The notes under the pieces: generated by a model
What the model was told of the DNA's origin: nothing
Database searches by the model: none
Seen by the model: only the letters and a program-made list of their open reading frames with translations
DNA from: Actinomucor elegans
Taxonomy: Eukaryota > Mucoromycota > Mucoromycetes > Mucorales > Mucoraceae
Assembly: GCA_026027325.1 (NCBI GenBank)
Contig: JAMSLZ010000009.1
Span: 434,001-498,000, forward strand
Length of the DNA: 64,000 nucleotides
Reading direction: 5' to 3'
Part shown: positions 1 to 12,012 of the stretch, piece by piece
Numbering within the stretch: the stretch's first letter is position 1
Layout: every line of letters begins with the position of its first letter
Position numbers and translations under genes: made by a program

Positions 1-499
1 TGTGTTACATTTATTAAATATTTATTTATTCAGAATATTATGAACGAGTTATATGTTTATGATTAACGGTGAAATCTACGAGTATTTTATATAAGTAACA
101 TACGCTCTCCTATAGATCCCTTGGCCAACCTTGGTCGTATATCGCATCCAGTAGGTAATTCCTGCACAGAATGATGTACTAAATCAGGCAAATATTTAAT
201 TGCGCTTTTAGTAAAATGAATGCCTTGATTGCCACTTGGTAATTATACCCTTCATTTGCCACTCGATCGCTCCTTACCTATTTGAAAATATCGAGAGTTC
301 TTGTTAAATGGAATGGTTATGTATGACGTTTCATCTATAAAGTACATCAAAGAATAATTACCGTTTCGCTTGAAATGGACCACTTACTAAGCAAATCTAG
401 CATGAACCAGATCTATTCGGACATTCAAGTGCCTGTCTCTGAATAAAAGAAAGAAAAAAAAATATCACTCGCTTTTTCTTTAAAGCATTTTCTATTATA
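1..499. other. Intergenic, nothing recognised
   Basis: AT-rich sequence upstream of the YPI1-like gene. I see no coding exon, RNA gene or clear repeat. The last 100 bases presumably hold the promoter and 5' leader of the gene that starts at 500; an A-rich stretch lies just before it. Confidence 0.5.
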
Positions 500-1039
500 A
501 TGTCCAACTCACCTCATCCCGAAACGCTTACTCGTATGAGAGAAGAAACACCCACAACAGCACATGGTTCGCGAACTTTGATAGTGGAAGAGACAGCGGT
601 ACAAAGTGGAAGTGAAGAAGGAATTACCTCTGATGAAGGAGAACTTGTTGGTGTTCTTCGATTAAGAGGTGACATGAACTCGAGAAGAAGAAGAGTTATC
701 CAGTGGGACGAAAATGTGATTGACAATGAACACATGAACAAGAAGAAAACGAAGAGTATGGATACATTCTTTTCAATCAAGTAGTTACTAATATGACTTC
801 TAGTTTGCTGTATTTATCATAAACCTCATGCTATTGGTGAATCTTCAGATGAAAGCAGCAGTAGCAGTAGTGATAGTGACAGTGACAGTGAAGATGAAAG
901 AAAACATAGTCAGTGCGACCATGGTAAAAGAAAGCAGAAAAAGAAGAGAAACCCTCGAGATGTGAGCCCAAATGCATATGAGCGACAGCCTGTATATAAA
1001 GGTGAGCAAAACATAGTAGGATTGGCCTGGAACAAATGA
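500..1039 (+). CDS. YPI1: YPI1/PPP1R11-like type-1 protein phosphatase inhibitor
   Basis: Small acidic, hydrophilic regulator of protein phosphatase 1 (Glc7), expected in the nucleus. Exon 1 is 500-755; a 48-bp GT-AG intron (756-803) joins AAG-A to TT-TGC. Across the junction the protein reads VIQWDENVIDNEHM, then KKTK-ICCIYHKPHAIGESSDES. This is the family signature: a PP1-binding V-x-W segment, then VDNEH, then CCIYHKP. It continues with an Ser/Asp run and PNAYERQP, the usual C-terminal motif. Read without a further intron it stops at 1039, giving about 160 residues. A second intron starting near 1002 is possible, because the family usually ends close to PNAYERQP, so the last residues are uncertain. 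Identification by motif is strong; the C-terminus is not settled. Confidence 0.82.
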
Positions 1040-1206
1040 ATATTAAGATCTTTTAAAATTAGATCGTTCTTTAGTTTCATCATCATCGAAATAAAGGGGA
1101 AAGTCAATATACACAATAGAATATATGCAAGGGAAACTTATTTTAGACAGCTTTTAATGAGAATGTTTACTAGTGAATATCATAATAAATCATCTTTCTC
1201 TTTCAT

Positions 1207-2827
1207 ATGTGTCAACAAAAGGAACATGGGTCCGCTTTTCTTGAGCCAAAAAAGAAGAAAAAGAACAGTAGATCAAAATCAATGTTTGAATTGACCGATA
1301 ATCCATACGGTGATGATCATTGCAGCTGCTGTAATACTACCGCCACAAACAATGAATCTATTATTTTGCCTTCAAGGCAATCCAGCAGTTTGATTTACTC
1401 TTTACTTTTAAGCAACGCTTCAACCTTACAATACTCTGCTACTACAACCGCATCTTTGTTTTTAATAAAGTTCTCGAGAACCCTTATTTCCTGTGGTGCA
1501 CCTTCTCATCGGCTCGATTACTGTCTGCAACTATTGATGCAGAAACTAAATTTAAAGGCTCAGTATGGTTATTTTCCCGGTTTCCTAGTAGTTTCATTTG
1601 GTAACTTGGGTAATAAAAAAAACTAAAGAAAAAAAAAGCTCCTTAGTTACTAATTGTATTCTATTAGAAAATATGGCAGCATCTGTTCAGATAATCAAAA
1701 CAGAATCAGTGCTTGATCTATATAAATTAACACAAACATATCAACTATTCGAATCTATATTATGTGACGAAGTATCCATTGAAGAAGCCACCGAACAGCT
1801 GTATACAATTACTGAAGAATCCACTCTATATCCTGGTTGGTTGACACTATTGGCTTATGCAACAGCTTCATCTGTTAGTACACCACTCTTCTTTTCAGGT
1901 GGAGCAGTCGATATGGGCTTTGGGTTGGTGCTGGGACTTATTGTTGCTATCGGCTCTTTGTATGTGTCTAAAAGAGTGACTCGTTTCGCTAGTGTATTTG
2001 ACGTGTTACTCAGTGCCATTGTTGGGTTTATCGCCGCATGGATCACATCTCGCTTTCCTTCCTCTATTTCTTGCTTTTACGCGCTTTCTGTCGGTGGTGT
2101 GGTAAGTATGTTACCAGGATACACAACATTGGTCTCCATTCTGGAAATCGCAGCTGGTGAGGTAGCTTCAGGCACCTTGCGACTCACCACTACCTTGGTC
2201 TATTCGCTCATGATTGGATTTGGTTTGGCTATTGGCGCTAGTGCCCATAAACTCATTTATCCCGACTTGATCTTAGAAACACAACAGTGTAGCAATGGCA
2301 TTTCAGCTTATTACCACTTGATATTGGTACCTCTGTTTGCATTGGCCAATTGGATCATTCTCAAAGGCCAACCGTCCAAGTTTCCTGTGGTACTACTGTT
2401 GGCCAGCCTATCGCATGCTGTACATCATTTTGCAATGTTATGGTTTGCTGCCTATCCACACATAGCTACGGTATTGGCTGCATTTACTGTAGCTTTGGTA
2501 TCTAATGTCTATGCACGGTTTCGATCTACCATTGGGTTTGTGGATATGATTACTGGGCTACTGTTTCTGGTACCGGGCTCTGTGGGTGTAGCAAGCTCGT
2601 TAGGAGCATTTACATCCAATGTAGATCCTACTGAAGTCAGTATTATTTTGAATGCAGGGCAGCAAGGTGTTGTATTTGCCACACACATGATGATTATTAC
2701 TGTGGCCGTCTCGGTAGGTTTGGTGCTGGCTGCATTAGTGGTGTATCCTGTACGTCAAATAGTAGATTATCGAAGAAAGACACCGAGATATAGAAGAAGA
2801 AACTGGGTCGGAGAAGTGACGTTTTGA
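1207..2827 (+). CDS. ThrE/Prm10-type membrane transporter (threonine/serine exporter-like)
   Basis: Polytopic membrane protein of the ThrE (DUF1212) plus ThrE_2 (DUF3815) family, which in fungi includes pheromone-regulated Prm10. Substrate is unproven in fungi. The soluble start of the ThrE domain (FSRTLISCGAPSHRLDY, then QYGYFPGFLVVSF) lies in the exon ending near 1600. The rest, starting ENMAASVQIIKTESVLDLYK, follows after an intron ending at 1667. Two donors fit the phase (1601 or 1610). About ten hydrophobic segments follow, from residue about 180 to the end, with a basic C-tail (RRKTPRYRRRNW). Total about 520 residues. The ATG at 1207 is the first in frame; one at 1282 is an alternative. 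The intervening Lys-rich stretch is not typical, so the true N-terminus could be different. Downstream gene RPS31 converges, 60 bp away. Confidence 0.78.
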
Positions 2828-2888
2828 TAGAATAAAAAAAGAGTTTATTTACAAAAAACATGTATATTAGCTATGTAAAGACTTGACT

Positions 2889-3472
2889 TTAAGCCTCTTG
2901 GTCCTATAGAAATGATTAGTTATACATTTGATCAATACAAGCTTTTGATATATATACCTTTTGGAAGACGTATGTCAAGTGACACTTGCCACAGTATTGA
3001 CGGTCCTTGTGCTTGGCCATGAAGACACCAGCACCACAAGTGGCATTAGGACACTCACGACGAAGACGAGTGATCTTGCCAGACTCATCCACCTTGTACA
3101 TCTTCAAGATAGCCATCTTGACCTTGGTACGCTTGTGCTTGATCTTCTTGGGAGTGGTATAAGTCTTCTTCTTTCTCTTCTTACCACCACCGAGAAGCTC
3201 AGCATTAAGGTGAAGAGTAGAGTTATCTTGGACACCATAAAGAGCAAGAGTCTCAGCATTTTGAAGAGACTTACCAGCAAAAGAAAGACACTGGAAATCA
3301 GCATCAATACCTAAGAAAAATTGTCAGAAAAGGCATCTTTTTTTTGAGAGCATAGGTTTAGTTTTATACCTTCACGGGCAGCAATCATGGATTTGACATT
3401 CTCAACAGAGGTAGTAGGGGCAACCTCAAGAGCGAGGGTGTTACCGGCAAGGGACTTGACGAAAAGTTGCAT
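2889..3472 (-). CDS. RPS31: Ubiquitin-like/ribosomal protein S27a fusion (eS31) with a diverged ubiquitin half
   Basis: Encodes the 40S ribosomal protein eS31 fused behind a ubiquitin-like domain that is normally cut off. Three exons: [17 protein letters not shown]... up to REG; then the middle exon; then a tiny last exon (2889-2903, DQEA stop) after an intron with ends GTATAT and CTATAG. The S27a part is canonical: [18 protein letters not shown], then the zinc ribbon C-x4-C-x14-C-x2-C with [14 protein letters not shown] and [13 protein letters not shown]. The ubiquitin part keeps the fold and ends in GGG, but by ubiquitin numbering it has N11, M29, R33, C42, S44, D63, N70, E72 and L74, while K6, K27 and K48 remain. 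Loss of the I44/V70 patch and of R72/R74 argues against a working ubiquitin; a folding or maturation role is inferred. The gene is divergent from INTS3 (199 bp). Confidence 0.93.
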
Positions 3473-3671
3473 TGCTAATAAGGTCTAAAGTGAAAGAAGC
3501 TCTTCTTCGAGTCCATCAACCAAGAATATAAAAATCAAAAAAATTTCGCCCTGAGAGCGTGCAAGGTTTAGCAGTCGTGCCTGTTGCCTCAATAAGTGGC
3601 TTGGGCATGCCCGTAAGAACTGGTGGATAATGCATTACATAGCCTCTCCAAAATACACACGTATAAAAACA
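3473..3671. promoter_or_regulatory. Divergent promoter between RPS31 and INTS3
   Basis: The start codons of the two genes face away from each other across 199 bp, so both promoters must lie here or inside transcribed leaders. The interval holds an A-run and GC-richer blocks unlike typical spacers in the window. No specific binding site is claimed. Confidence 0.5.
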
Positions 3672-6600
3672 ATGAGCTCCATTACAGAACTTGGCTCGAA
3701 AATTTATGATTTTGACTCGATAGAAGCCGATGACGAACTGGACACTGTAAATATCTTCAAAGAACGCGATTGTTTTCTTTGCTTATGAGACGAACCATTT
3801 GTTATTATAGGAGCTGGCTCGACATTACGCAGAACACTGTGAGATAGCCAAGAACAAATCCGAGATAGAACTACACAACTATTTGCAAGACAAAGCTTCA
3901 CAAAGTAAAAAAGAATATAACCAAGTAGTCTCAGCATTACTATATGGTGTCCTGACAGAACCTGAAAACGCGCGTGTGGTAAAGCATGGTATTTACTAGT
4001 TGTGTATGGATATAGCTAACTTGATACGAAAACCCATAGTTTTTTCAGTCCATCAGTTTTGTCAACCGAGATAACTTTGCTCTGTTAGTTGGTAAACTGC
4101 ATGCGCTTACTATATCTATTAAATTCCAAAAGATGAGGCTATCAGCACGAGAACAGGTAGATATATATATATATATAAATACATGTGTTTATTCTGGCAG
4201 GTTATTCATATAATAGAACAGGTTTTTTGGCTGATCAATGAATTAACAAAGACTAATGTACAAGGTGTGGATGCTCTTTATCTATGCTTGATGCGGCAAA
4301 TACGCGGAGGAGATATCAGTCAACCCAACCTCTTACTATGCGATCAAATCATTAAACTATGCGATGCACAACGTTCTTGGCTTAGTTTATCCCCAAGAGT
4401 GATTGCTACAGCTGTATATACATATTTAAGAGTGATTGCCGATCATCGTTCCTCGAACCTTCAAGCGCTGCAGCAAAAAGAGATCCGCTTTGTGATATCC
4501 TTGATTCGAGAAAAGGTACTTACGAGACTTCTGTCGACGCTTTTACTGACTGTTTGTCAAAGTGGATGTTATGTGTACCTATAGGAAGAGATCTAGTTCG
4601 CGTATTACATGATCTAGTATCGATACCTGAGTTTGCTCAGCTTTGGGATGATTTACTAAACCATCCCCAAAAGCTTTCACCTCGGTTTACAGGTAAGATT
4701 ATCTAAAAATCGATTGGAATGCCCGTATTTATTCATTGTTTAGGTGTGGATGCTATGCTCAAGTCGCCTACGCCCAAAGAGTTTCTGAAATGTAGACTTA
4801 CGCCTGATATTGAATTCAAACTGCTCTATATTCTTCAGAACGTAAATACACAAGCCATGGATCGATTTGATTATTTGCTCACCTAACCTTTGATAGCTTC
4901 GATCCAATCAATATCAACGAAATCTCAATTGGTTTGTTCAACGATTCCTCAGTACACCAGAATCAGAACCATTCTACGTGGATATAGTGAGATTTTTAGT
5001 TGCAGGATGGTATCCATCAAATCAGATCTTGCAAAGCGATATAGTACCTCGCTATGTCATTATTGGAAGTATGATTCGATCCATCAAGGTATTTGTCTTC
5101 TAGCATCTCCCCAACCCAGCACTGATTCATTTTTATCTACAGAGCAATATTGTCCTTGCCAACGTTAAAACGGCTTTGATCTATGACTGGCTCTTTTTCA
5201 CGCCTACAGATAACATCATGTTTATCGGTAATCTCTTCATTGCTTTTTTTTTTTACCCAAAGTGGATCATACTAACGGTTGTGTTTAGAGCCTGCTATGC
5301 TACTCATGGAACGATCAGCCGAGCGTTACCCTCAAATCACAGCGACCATGATGGAGTTTTTGAAATACTCTGTTGATCGCTATTTCCCTCCACTCAAAGA
5401 TTACATGGCACGTTGTGTTGCTTGTGGTATGCGCGTATTGCTTAATAAAGGCGTAATTCGCAGCCTTGTTCCTATATATCACTGTCCTTCTACGGAACCT
5501 GCAACACGCGATTTTATGCAAGCGCTCTTTTCAGAGTTCCTCGTAGAAGGCAATAGTGCTACAAACAGTGCTACTACCACGCCTGTAGTTACATCGCTGC
5601 CTGCTTCAGTGCCTATGCAATCGACTGAGTCGATCAAGAGTCAACCAAGCACACCCAAAGTTGTAGACCAACACCATGATGATGAAGATGTAGATGCGTT
5701 CCTTTATGGTAATAGCGAGGATGAGCAAATGGCCGAGCCAATGGTTCCAGCTATCGAAGAAAAGGAAGAACTGGTGCGAGAGCCATCAGCAGCACCATCT
5801 TCGGTGGTTATGGGCGAAGAAGCACCAATGGTAGATACCACTGTAGATCAAGAACAAGAAGAAGCAGAAGAAGAAGAAGAGGTTGATGAAGACACCGATG
5901 AAGGACAATCCCATCAATCGTATTGGATCTTTGGCGATTCACTCAAACGATTCAAGGCTGCATGTATTGCCGTAACTGCAGCCCAAAAAGAGATGGATCA
6001 GGATGAATATGCAGTACAGATCTTGATTGCTAAGCGAAGCTTGAAAGATATTTTGGCTGTATTTCTTCGCATGGTAAACAAGAAAGCATGCACGTTAACT
6101 ATTTTTTTACTAAACAGTAGAGCTTATAGGCTATTCCTGCAGAAACTTTGGGATCCACCATTGGACCTCATATTCGAAATATGATTGCTTCAAATATGCT
6201 GGATCATCTTCCATCATTGGATACAGTAGCAACGGATGAGGATGCTATACTAGCAGATGCTTCAAAAGACGTGTTTGATTTGGTGATGGGAACATTCTGG
6301 AATATTCGTGAGAATGCTGCTTCCAGGGACAAGATGATTCGATTGATTAGTTGTATTGCTCATACGAAAAAGAATAAAGGAAGGCGTCATATTGTCGGTA
6401 TGCGATGGTGGTCTTTTATAGCGCTGTAAGTATCGAGGAGGATCGCAATACACAAAATCAAGATATACTAATGTTTAATTCAGTGAAGTAGAGTCTGATG
6501 AACGAGCTTTAGGAAACTCAGAGAGTGAAGATTGGTTTGCAGGCATTCTAAAAAACTATGAAACTTTTGTTTTGCACGCTTATGTGGTAGAAGAGTCGAT

Positions 6601-7719
6601 CATGGATCAATCAGATTATTTCAAAGAGTATTTGAAAGGTGATCTACAGGTAGAATGAACAAGCCATGATAATAACCTCTCTCATTGATTTCCTTTTTAT
6701 TATTATTAGATGCTTGCAGAGCAAAGTGCAGTCTTCTTTAATAGTATTATACCATTATTATACCATCATCTTCCTACTGCAACTGTTGGAAATTTGGATA
6801 TTCTCAAGCTGACTTTACTCATGCTTTTACCAGAGACAGTAAGTTTCCTGCTCTTTTTATATGATATTTGTACTCACAATTTATGATAGATGGGTAAAAT
6901 CACTTGTGGATTGCACTATGGATCCATTCGACTCTTTGGAGATCAGATCAACCCACTCTTTGTTTCACAGTCGTTTTCTTTAGCTACCTATGAAACCATA
7001 TGCTTCTGGCAATTACTCGCTGCAGAACTTCAAGGAAAAGCCAATAGTATCGATCAGTTTTTGCAAGACTTTCAAGTCGTTGATGCTTTGAAAACGAACT
7101 GTAAGTCTCTCTTTCGTTTAAAGACGTGTATACTAAAGCGCTAGCATTAGTTAAAAACGAAATCGTGCCTTCCTTATTTTCTATCTTGACATCCGTACCG
7201 CCTTCTAAATGTTTGATATATGCCATAGTCCGTATTGTGCCAGATCAACTAAAGGCAATGCAGCCACAGGTTCAGTTTGTTTTGGCTTCACTACAGTACT
7301 GGTCGATCCACGCTACTGATGTATTCCTAAGTGCACTGTCAGATTTGGTGTTGGGAATGATAGATGAGCTAGACGCAGGGGAAAGTCAACCAGCGACAAT
7401 GACTACTTTGCTAGAAGTGCTGAGCACTTGGTGGAATCAGAAGTCTACATCAGGTAAACCGGAGAAAGGTTCAAGCTTGAGTTATGCCTACTAAATCACT
7501 GTTTATGGACTAGAATCATTCAAGCAAGATACAAAGCTATTGTCTAGTCTGGCTAAATTGGGAAGTTTAATTGGCTATACATGCCCAAAGGCCTGGATAC
7601 AAGGTAAAGATCCGTTCATTCAAGCAAACTAAAAACTAATACAGATTTACTTTATAGAACCAATTCGTAACAAAAGAAAGAGAGCAACTGCTATTTTTTC
7701 AGATTCAGATGATGACTGA
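3672..7719 (+). CDS. INTS3: Integrator complex subunit 3 (SOSS-A-like)
   Basis: Helical-repeat scaffold of the Integrator complex and, in animals, of the SOSS single-strand-DNA repair complex. It is split into at least a dozen exons with short introns. Family matches run in order: SALLYGVLTEPENARV (about residue 75); GVDALYLCLMRQIRGGDIS and ATAVYTYLRVIADHR (about 170-230); FVISLIREK; RLTPDIEFKLL; ALIYDWLFFTPTDNIM; EPAMLLMERSAERYPQITAT; then FPPLKDYM. A low-complexity acidic linker follows (DEDVDAFLYGNSEDEQ), then a C-terminal helical half. The end is NKRKRATAIFSDSDDD, which matches the basic-acidic tail of animal INTS3. Length is close to 1,000 residues, near the 1,043 of human. Exon borders between 4500 and 7600 are approximate. 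It starts 199 bp from RPS31 on the other strand. Integrator is missing from yeasts, so this supports an early-diverging fungus. Confidence 0.9.
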
Positions 7720-8061
7720 AATAAATGATTATACCTAAAAACCTAATATAAAGCTATCTATATAGTGACTTTCAATAAAAATATAAAGCTTACCTGGCTT
7801 CTATGTTTCTTTTGTTCAATTTAGATTCGTGCTACATTGTTGTATCGGGCCGATGTTCCTCCGGTATAGTCGTATACCTATCTTGCGTGATATACCACGG
7901 AGATAGGAGCCGTAATGATGATGAATCTGTCGCTTTTTAGACTTACGATACCCGTAACCAAACGCTTTTAGCAGAAAAAATTTCCTGCTTTTCAATCAAC
8001 TTTCTTACTAAATACTTGAGTCGATCCTTCTTTCTTTCTTTCTTTCTTTCTTTCTTATTAA
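7720..8061. other. Intergenic, promoter side of FAR-17a-like gene
   Basis: No gene seen. A CTTT microsatellite (8030-8056, TTTC repeated about seven times) lies directly before the downstream ATG and probably forms part of the 5' leader. Confidence 0.5.
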
Positions 8062-9145
8062 ATGCCAGCAAATTATCAGGATGAAAGACTGCCACCATCC
8101 AACTATGCAGTGATTCGATGGTTTGGTTTTGATCAATTCGTACCAGAACGAGCTGTCACATCATACTGGGTTTCTTCAAAAACGTTTTTTATTGTTCGAT
8201 TTATTCTAGCACTTTATTCAGGCATTGTATTCTGGACATATCTTGGATTATTAGCAGCCTATTCGCCTAAATTTGATGGATTCTTTGCCGCGTTTACTAC
8301 ACTGACCTTTATTGGCTTACACGCATATCTCGTTGTAAGAGTTTTTGCATTCATCGCATCAATTATGCAAAGTAGCTCAATTTCTTGTCTATAGACTGCC
8401 TGTGTTCATCACTTCCGATACTTACGTTCAAAAAATGTGAATTTTTTTGTAAACCAACCTGCAATTTTGAATTACCTCTATCTTTATCTTTATTGCACTG
8501 TGGTAACATTCAAGTAAGTAAAATATCTAGATGAAACAGTAAGGCATAATATTCAGTACGACGCGTTAGCATTTTGACGCCTGTAGTTTTCTGGTCTATT
8601 TTGAGCAAGAACAGTGCCATACGTAAGATTACCCTACTTTAATACGTGCAATCATATATAAATAATACTTTATATAGCTCTTCCATCTGTCGTTATATGG
8701 ATAAATGTTTCAGTTCATGGTGTCTCATTCTTTTTGATGCTTATTGATGTCATTCTGAACCGAACTAAACTTCCCGTGCGCTTGGTACTGTTTGCTTTCT
8801 TTACAGTTCTTTTCTATATGTTTTTAGCTTTCATAATATTCGGAACGTAAAGTATAGGATTTGCTCTTCGCTTGATATACATATACTCACAAAACATTAT
8901 ATAGTACTGGAGAATGGGTATATCCGTTTCTAGATTGGAAGCAGGGCCCTATTACAGCGCTCTGGTATTTTGTGGTTGCTATCATTGTAGTAGTGGCGTA
9001 TTTCATTATGGTGTTGATTCATTACCTCCGTGATTGGATCGCTGTCAAGTCAGGAAGAGTGAGTTCAACTACAGAAAAAACTGAAAATCACACTGCAAAT
9101 CATAAAGTTCAAATTGATCATAGTCAATCCACTAGTGAGGTTTGA
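8062..9145 (+). CDS. Multispanning membrane protein, FAR-17a/AIG1-like
   Basis: Five exons joined by four GT-AG introns (the first 8335-8394; the second ends at 8569) code for about 260 residues with about six hydrophobic segments. The core fits the FAR-17a/AIG1 family: an N-terminal membrane pair after NYAVIRWFGFDQF, then TPVVFWSIL, then a conserved His in INVSVHGVSFFLMLIDVIL, and TTGEWVYPFLDWKQGP near the C-terminus, which resembles the TG-WVYPFL of human AIG1. Animal members hydrolyse fatty-acid esters of hydroxy fatty acids with a Thr/His pair; whether this protein does is inference. The tail after the last helix is hydrophilic (HKVQIDHSQS). A related reading is the fungal rolling-stone-like group. 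The ATG at 8062 follows a CTTT-rich leader. Confidence 0.6.
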
Positions 9146-9607
9146 TATTTAACATTATATATAGACAACACAATTCTTAGATATGTACTACTACTATTAT
9201 ATTAATAACTATTCTTATGCATACACTCATACATAACCGCTGTATTCCTTTAAAAATAATAAACCAATGGTATATACATTGTACTTTTAAACATTCAACC
9301 TTTACGCTAAACATATCTTACAATAAACAACTGATCTTTGAATTTTTGAAAAGCCAAGTGCAGTAAAAAATTAAATAAAAGCGAGTAAATCAGTTAGAAC
9401 CGTTTTATGGGATTTTATTGATTTAAAGAGAGTTAAAGTGAGTTAAGTTATTCCAGCTAGCTTGTATCTCTTGCATTTATACTTCAAAAGAAATAGTTTC
9501 TTAGTTACAACCAAAGATCTTTCTAATATATGCTCACTCTGCATTAATTGTCTTTTTCAGCGGTAATCCAAACCTTCCTCTTGATAGATAGTTAAATGAA
9601 TCTCGTC

Positions 9608-9638
<31 letters not shown>

Positions 9639-10737
9639 GCAGAGTGCCATATATGTGGATTTCACCCTACCAAATATTATTATCTTGTTCATCATTTGAG
9701 ATAATATGTGCGTAGTTCTTCTAATATATTCTGGTTATTACGAAATACGATTCACTGTAGCGTCCGAACGAAATATCAAACAACTCACCTACAGGAAAAA
9801 TCGTGCTGGATGCAAAATCTCGAGTGTTTCCGCAACCCTGGTACCCTACTTTCAAACGCGTTTTTAGGATATTTAACTTGATAGACCTTGGCGAAATCTT
9901 TGTGAATAAAAAGACTTGCCATGGTTTTGATATTATTCTTCTGTTCACATATAATCTTCTTTCTACTTAAATGCACAATAATCACCTAAAATATAAAATA
10001 TTTCACATATACTTGAGTAATCGATTCAATGTTTCATTGTGAAGATATTCTAATAATTGGATGATACGATTGATTTCAATCAAGAAATATCATGTGAAAT
10101 TGGAAAAAAAAAGTCAAAAGGCACACCTAGGTAAGGAATGTAAAGAGTATTTAATATACATGTAGTTACTATTGGTAGTTATTTTTTTTTTATTAATTTA
10201 AAACTATTACTATTAAGAAATATTGGGATGATAAGTATTCATTAGATATCAATGATGATATTGACGACGATCTAATGATTATATAGATACACAACTACTA
10301 AATCATATAGTAAAGGATCTACAAAAAAGGTATCGATATACGAGTGTTTTATGGGTTTTTTTCTTAGTATGTAGTATTATTCGTATTACTTTGTTTATCA
10401 ATCTTATTGAAAGCGTTGGCAGCAAGAAAGAACCTTTTATTATAGATATATGCAAAATAGTATTATATAATAACAATAATTAATTGAAATAGTGTAGTTT
10501 TTTAAGGTCTGTCATGCACAATTAGGATTTGAAAAGTTTTCAGGCAACAAAGAGTTTGTAATTTCACATTTATGATGATTTATATACAAAGTATAATAAC
10601 CATTCGTTATGCAAGCGGAAGAACAATTTTAATCTGATTTATGCATTAAGACAATATTACAGGTTCTGTCTTTCAATTTTTATTCTCCGCCTATTTTTTT
10701 ACATAACAAAATATTTTAGCTCTCCAAAATCATCAAA
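9146..10737. other. Intergenic spacer, no supported gene
   Basis: AT-rich. It contains an (AT)n microsatellite at about 9613-9638. On the minus strand near 9721-9985 two short overlapping frames look faintly protein-like (VGYQGCGNTRDFASS; LFIHKDFAKVYQVKYPK) but match no family I know and have no convincing splice structure. Otherwise nothing recognised. Confidence 0.5.
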
Positions 10738-10808
10738 GCGCGGTTGGTTAAGTGGTATAATCTTCGCCTGCCACGCGAAGGGCCGGGGTTCGATTCCCCG
10801 ACCGCGCA
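10738..10808 (+). tRNA. tRNA-Gly (anticodon GCC)
   Basis: A 71-nt cloverleaf. The acceptor stem GCGCGGT (10738-10744) pairs with ACCGCGC (10801-10807), with discriminator A. The anticodon stem TTCGC/GCGAA encloses the loop CTGCCAC, anticodon GCC. The T arm reads GGCCGGGGTTCGATTCCCC, and the A and B box sequences are normal. There is no intron. Confidence 0.96.
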
Positions 10809-12012
10809 TTCCTTTTTATTTGAATATATGAAGTGTCTGTAGTCGACTCCTTTTCACCACCTTCTTAAGTCACTATATGTTACATTGATTGATATTTAAT
10901 CTTTTGATAGTAGTAGTAAATCGCTAAGCGTATATCAATGCGTCTGTATGGGTTATATAAAAATATACACTACTGTTGCTAAGGGTCGTTTCCTATATCA
11001 AACATGATGTTCATTTTGTACTTGTGATATCACCATCTGCCTTTCACAGGTTGCAATATGCGATTATTGAAAGGCTCTTTTGTAAATAAGAAGTAGTTTG
11101 AGATATATATTCAGTGGTATATGAGATCATCTGTTATACTAATAGTCTCGGTTTATTTGACTAGCTACAAAGAAAAAGTTGTTAAATAGGAGCTAAGTCT
11201 TGAGTAAAAAAAATAAAAAAAAAAAAAAAAGCATCTAGCTTTTAGATACCAAAATATACTCTTGAACACTGGGCTATACGTGAAATAAAGTGTAGTTTCT
11301 TTTTCTTTTTCCATTTAAACTGTCATAGTTGTGTATGTACGTATAGGGGCTCCAATGAGCTTAGAAAATGCAACACCTTTGCTTTCTAGAGCCAAAAATC
11401 ACTTTTAAACCAATTATAAAATAAATGTTATCCGAGAGAATATAACTTTGTATAAATTGTATTAAGTATAAGAGTCCTCATTTAATGCTCATTACCCCTC
11501 ATAAGCCAATTCCTAAATTCTTGAGCTTGAAACTAGCAATCTACACATTTTAAAAATTTTCATTATTTGATGCATGCGATCTCGCACGATCTTGGTTAAA
11601 ATGTCATGTCTGACTAATTGATGTTCAGAATGGGAAGTTGTATCTGTATTAATATCTCAATTTGATTCTAATATGATAATTCAATTGTTCACAACCATTG
11701 AATTTATGATATTTCTTATGTCTGATTGAAAGCTCGAGTTAATTTGATTTAATGACTTATCTAGGCTGGGAACGTTATTTTTTTTGGTCTTAACCCCAAG
11801 CCAACTATGAGCACCTAATACTTGAAACATACCATGCAATTGATGGACTGTGCAATACTACGAAAACTATATACTACTACTTACTGCTACTAATTAATAT
11901 ACAGTTTTTTTTCTCGCTTATTTTATATTTTTTAGAATTGATATAGTTTTATGATAAGGTGCGGAGGGGTGGAAACAAGAGGTAATCTGTCTTTAAATTA
12001 ATAATATATTGT
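10809..12012. other. Intergenic spacer, nothing recognised
   Basis: AT-rich, with an A-rich tract at 11206-11230. No ORF of note and no RNA gene seen. The last part is the 3' side of the transportin gene on the minus strand. Confidence 0.5.

Noticed and set aside
1207..1626. Separate 139-residue protein between YPI1 and the transporter
   Set aside because: Its C-terminal half is the first part of the ThrE domain (CGAPSHRL, YFPGFLVVSF) and splices in phase to the downstream frame.
9721..9985. Small minus-strand gene near 9.8 kb
   Set aside because: Two overlapping frames compete, neither has a clear family motif or splice structure.
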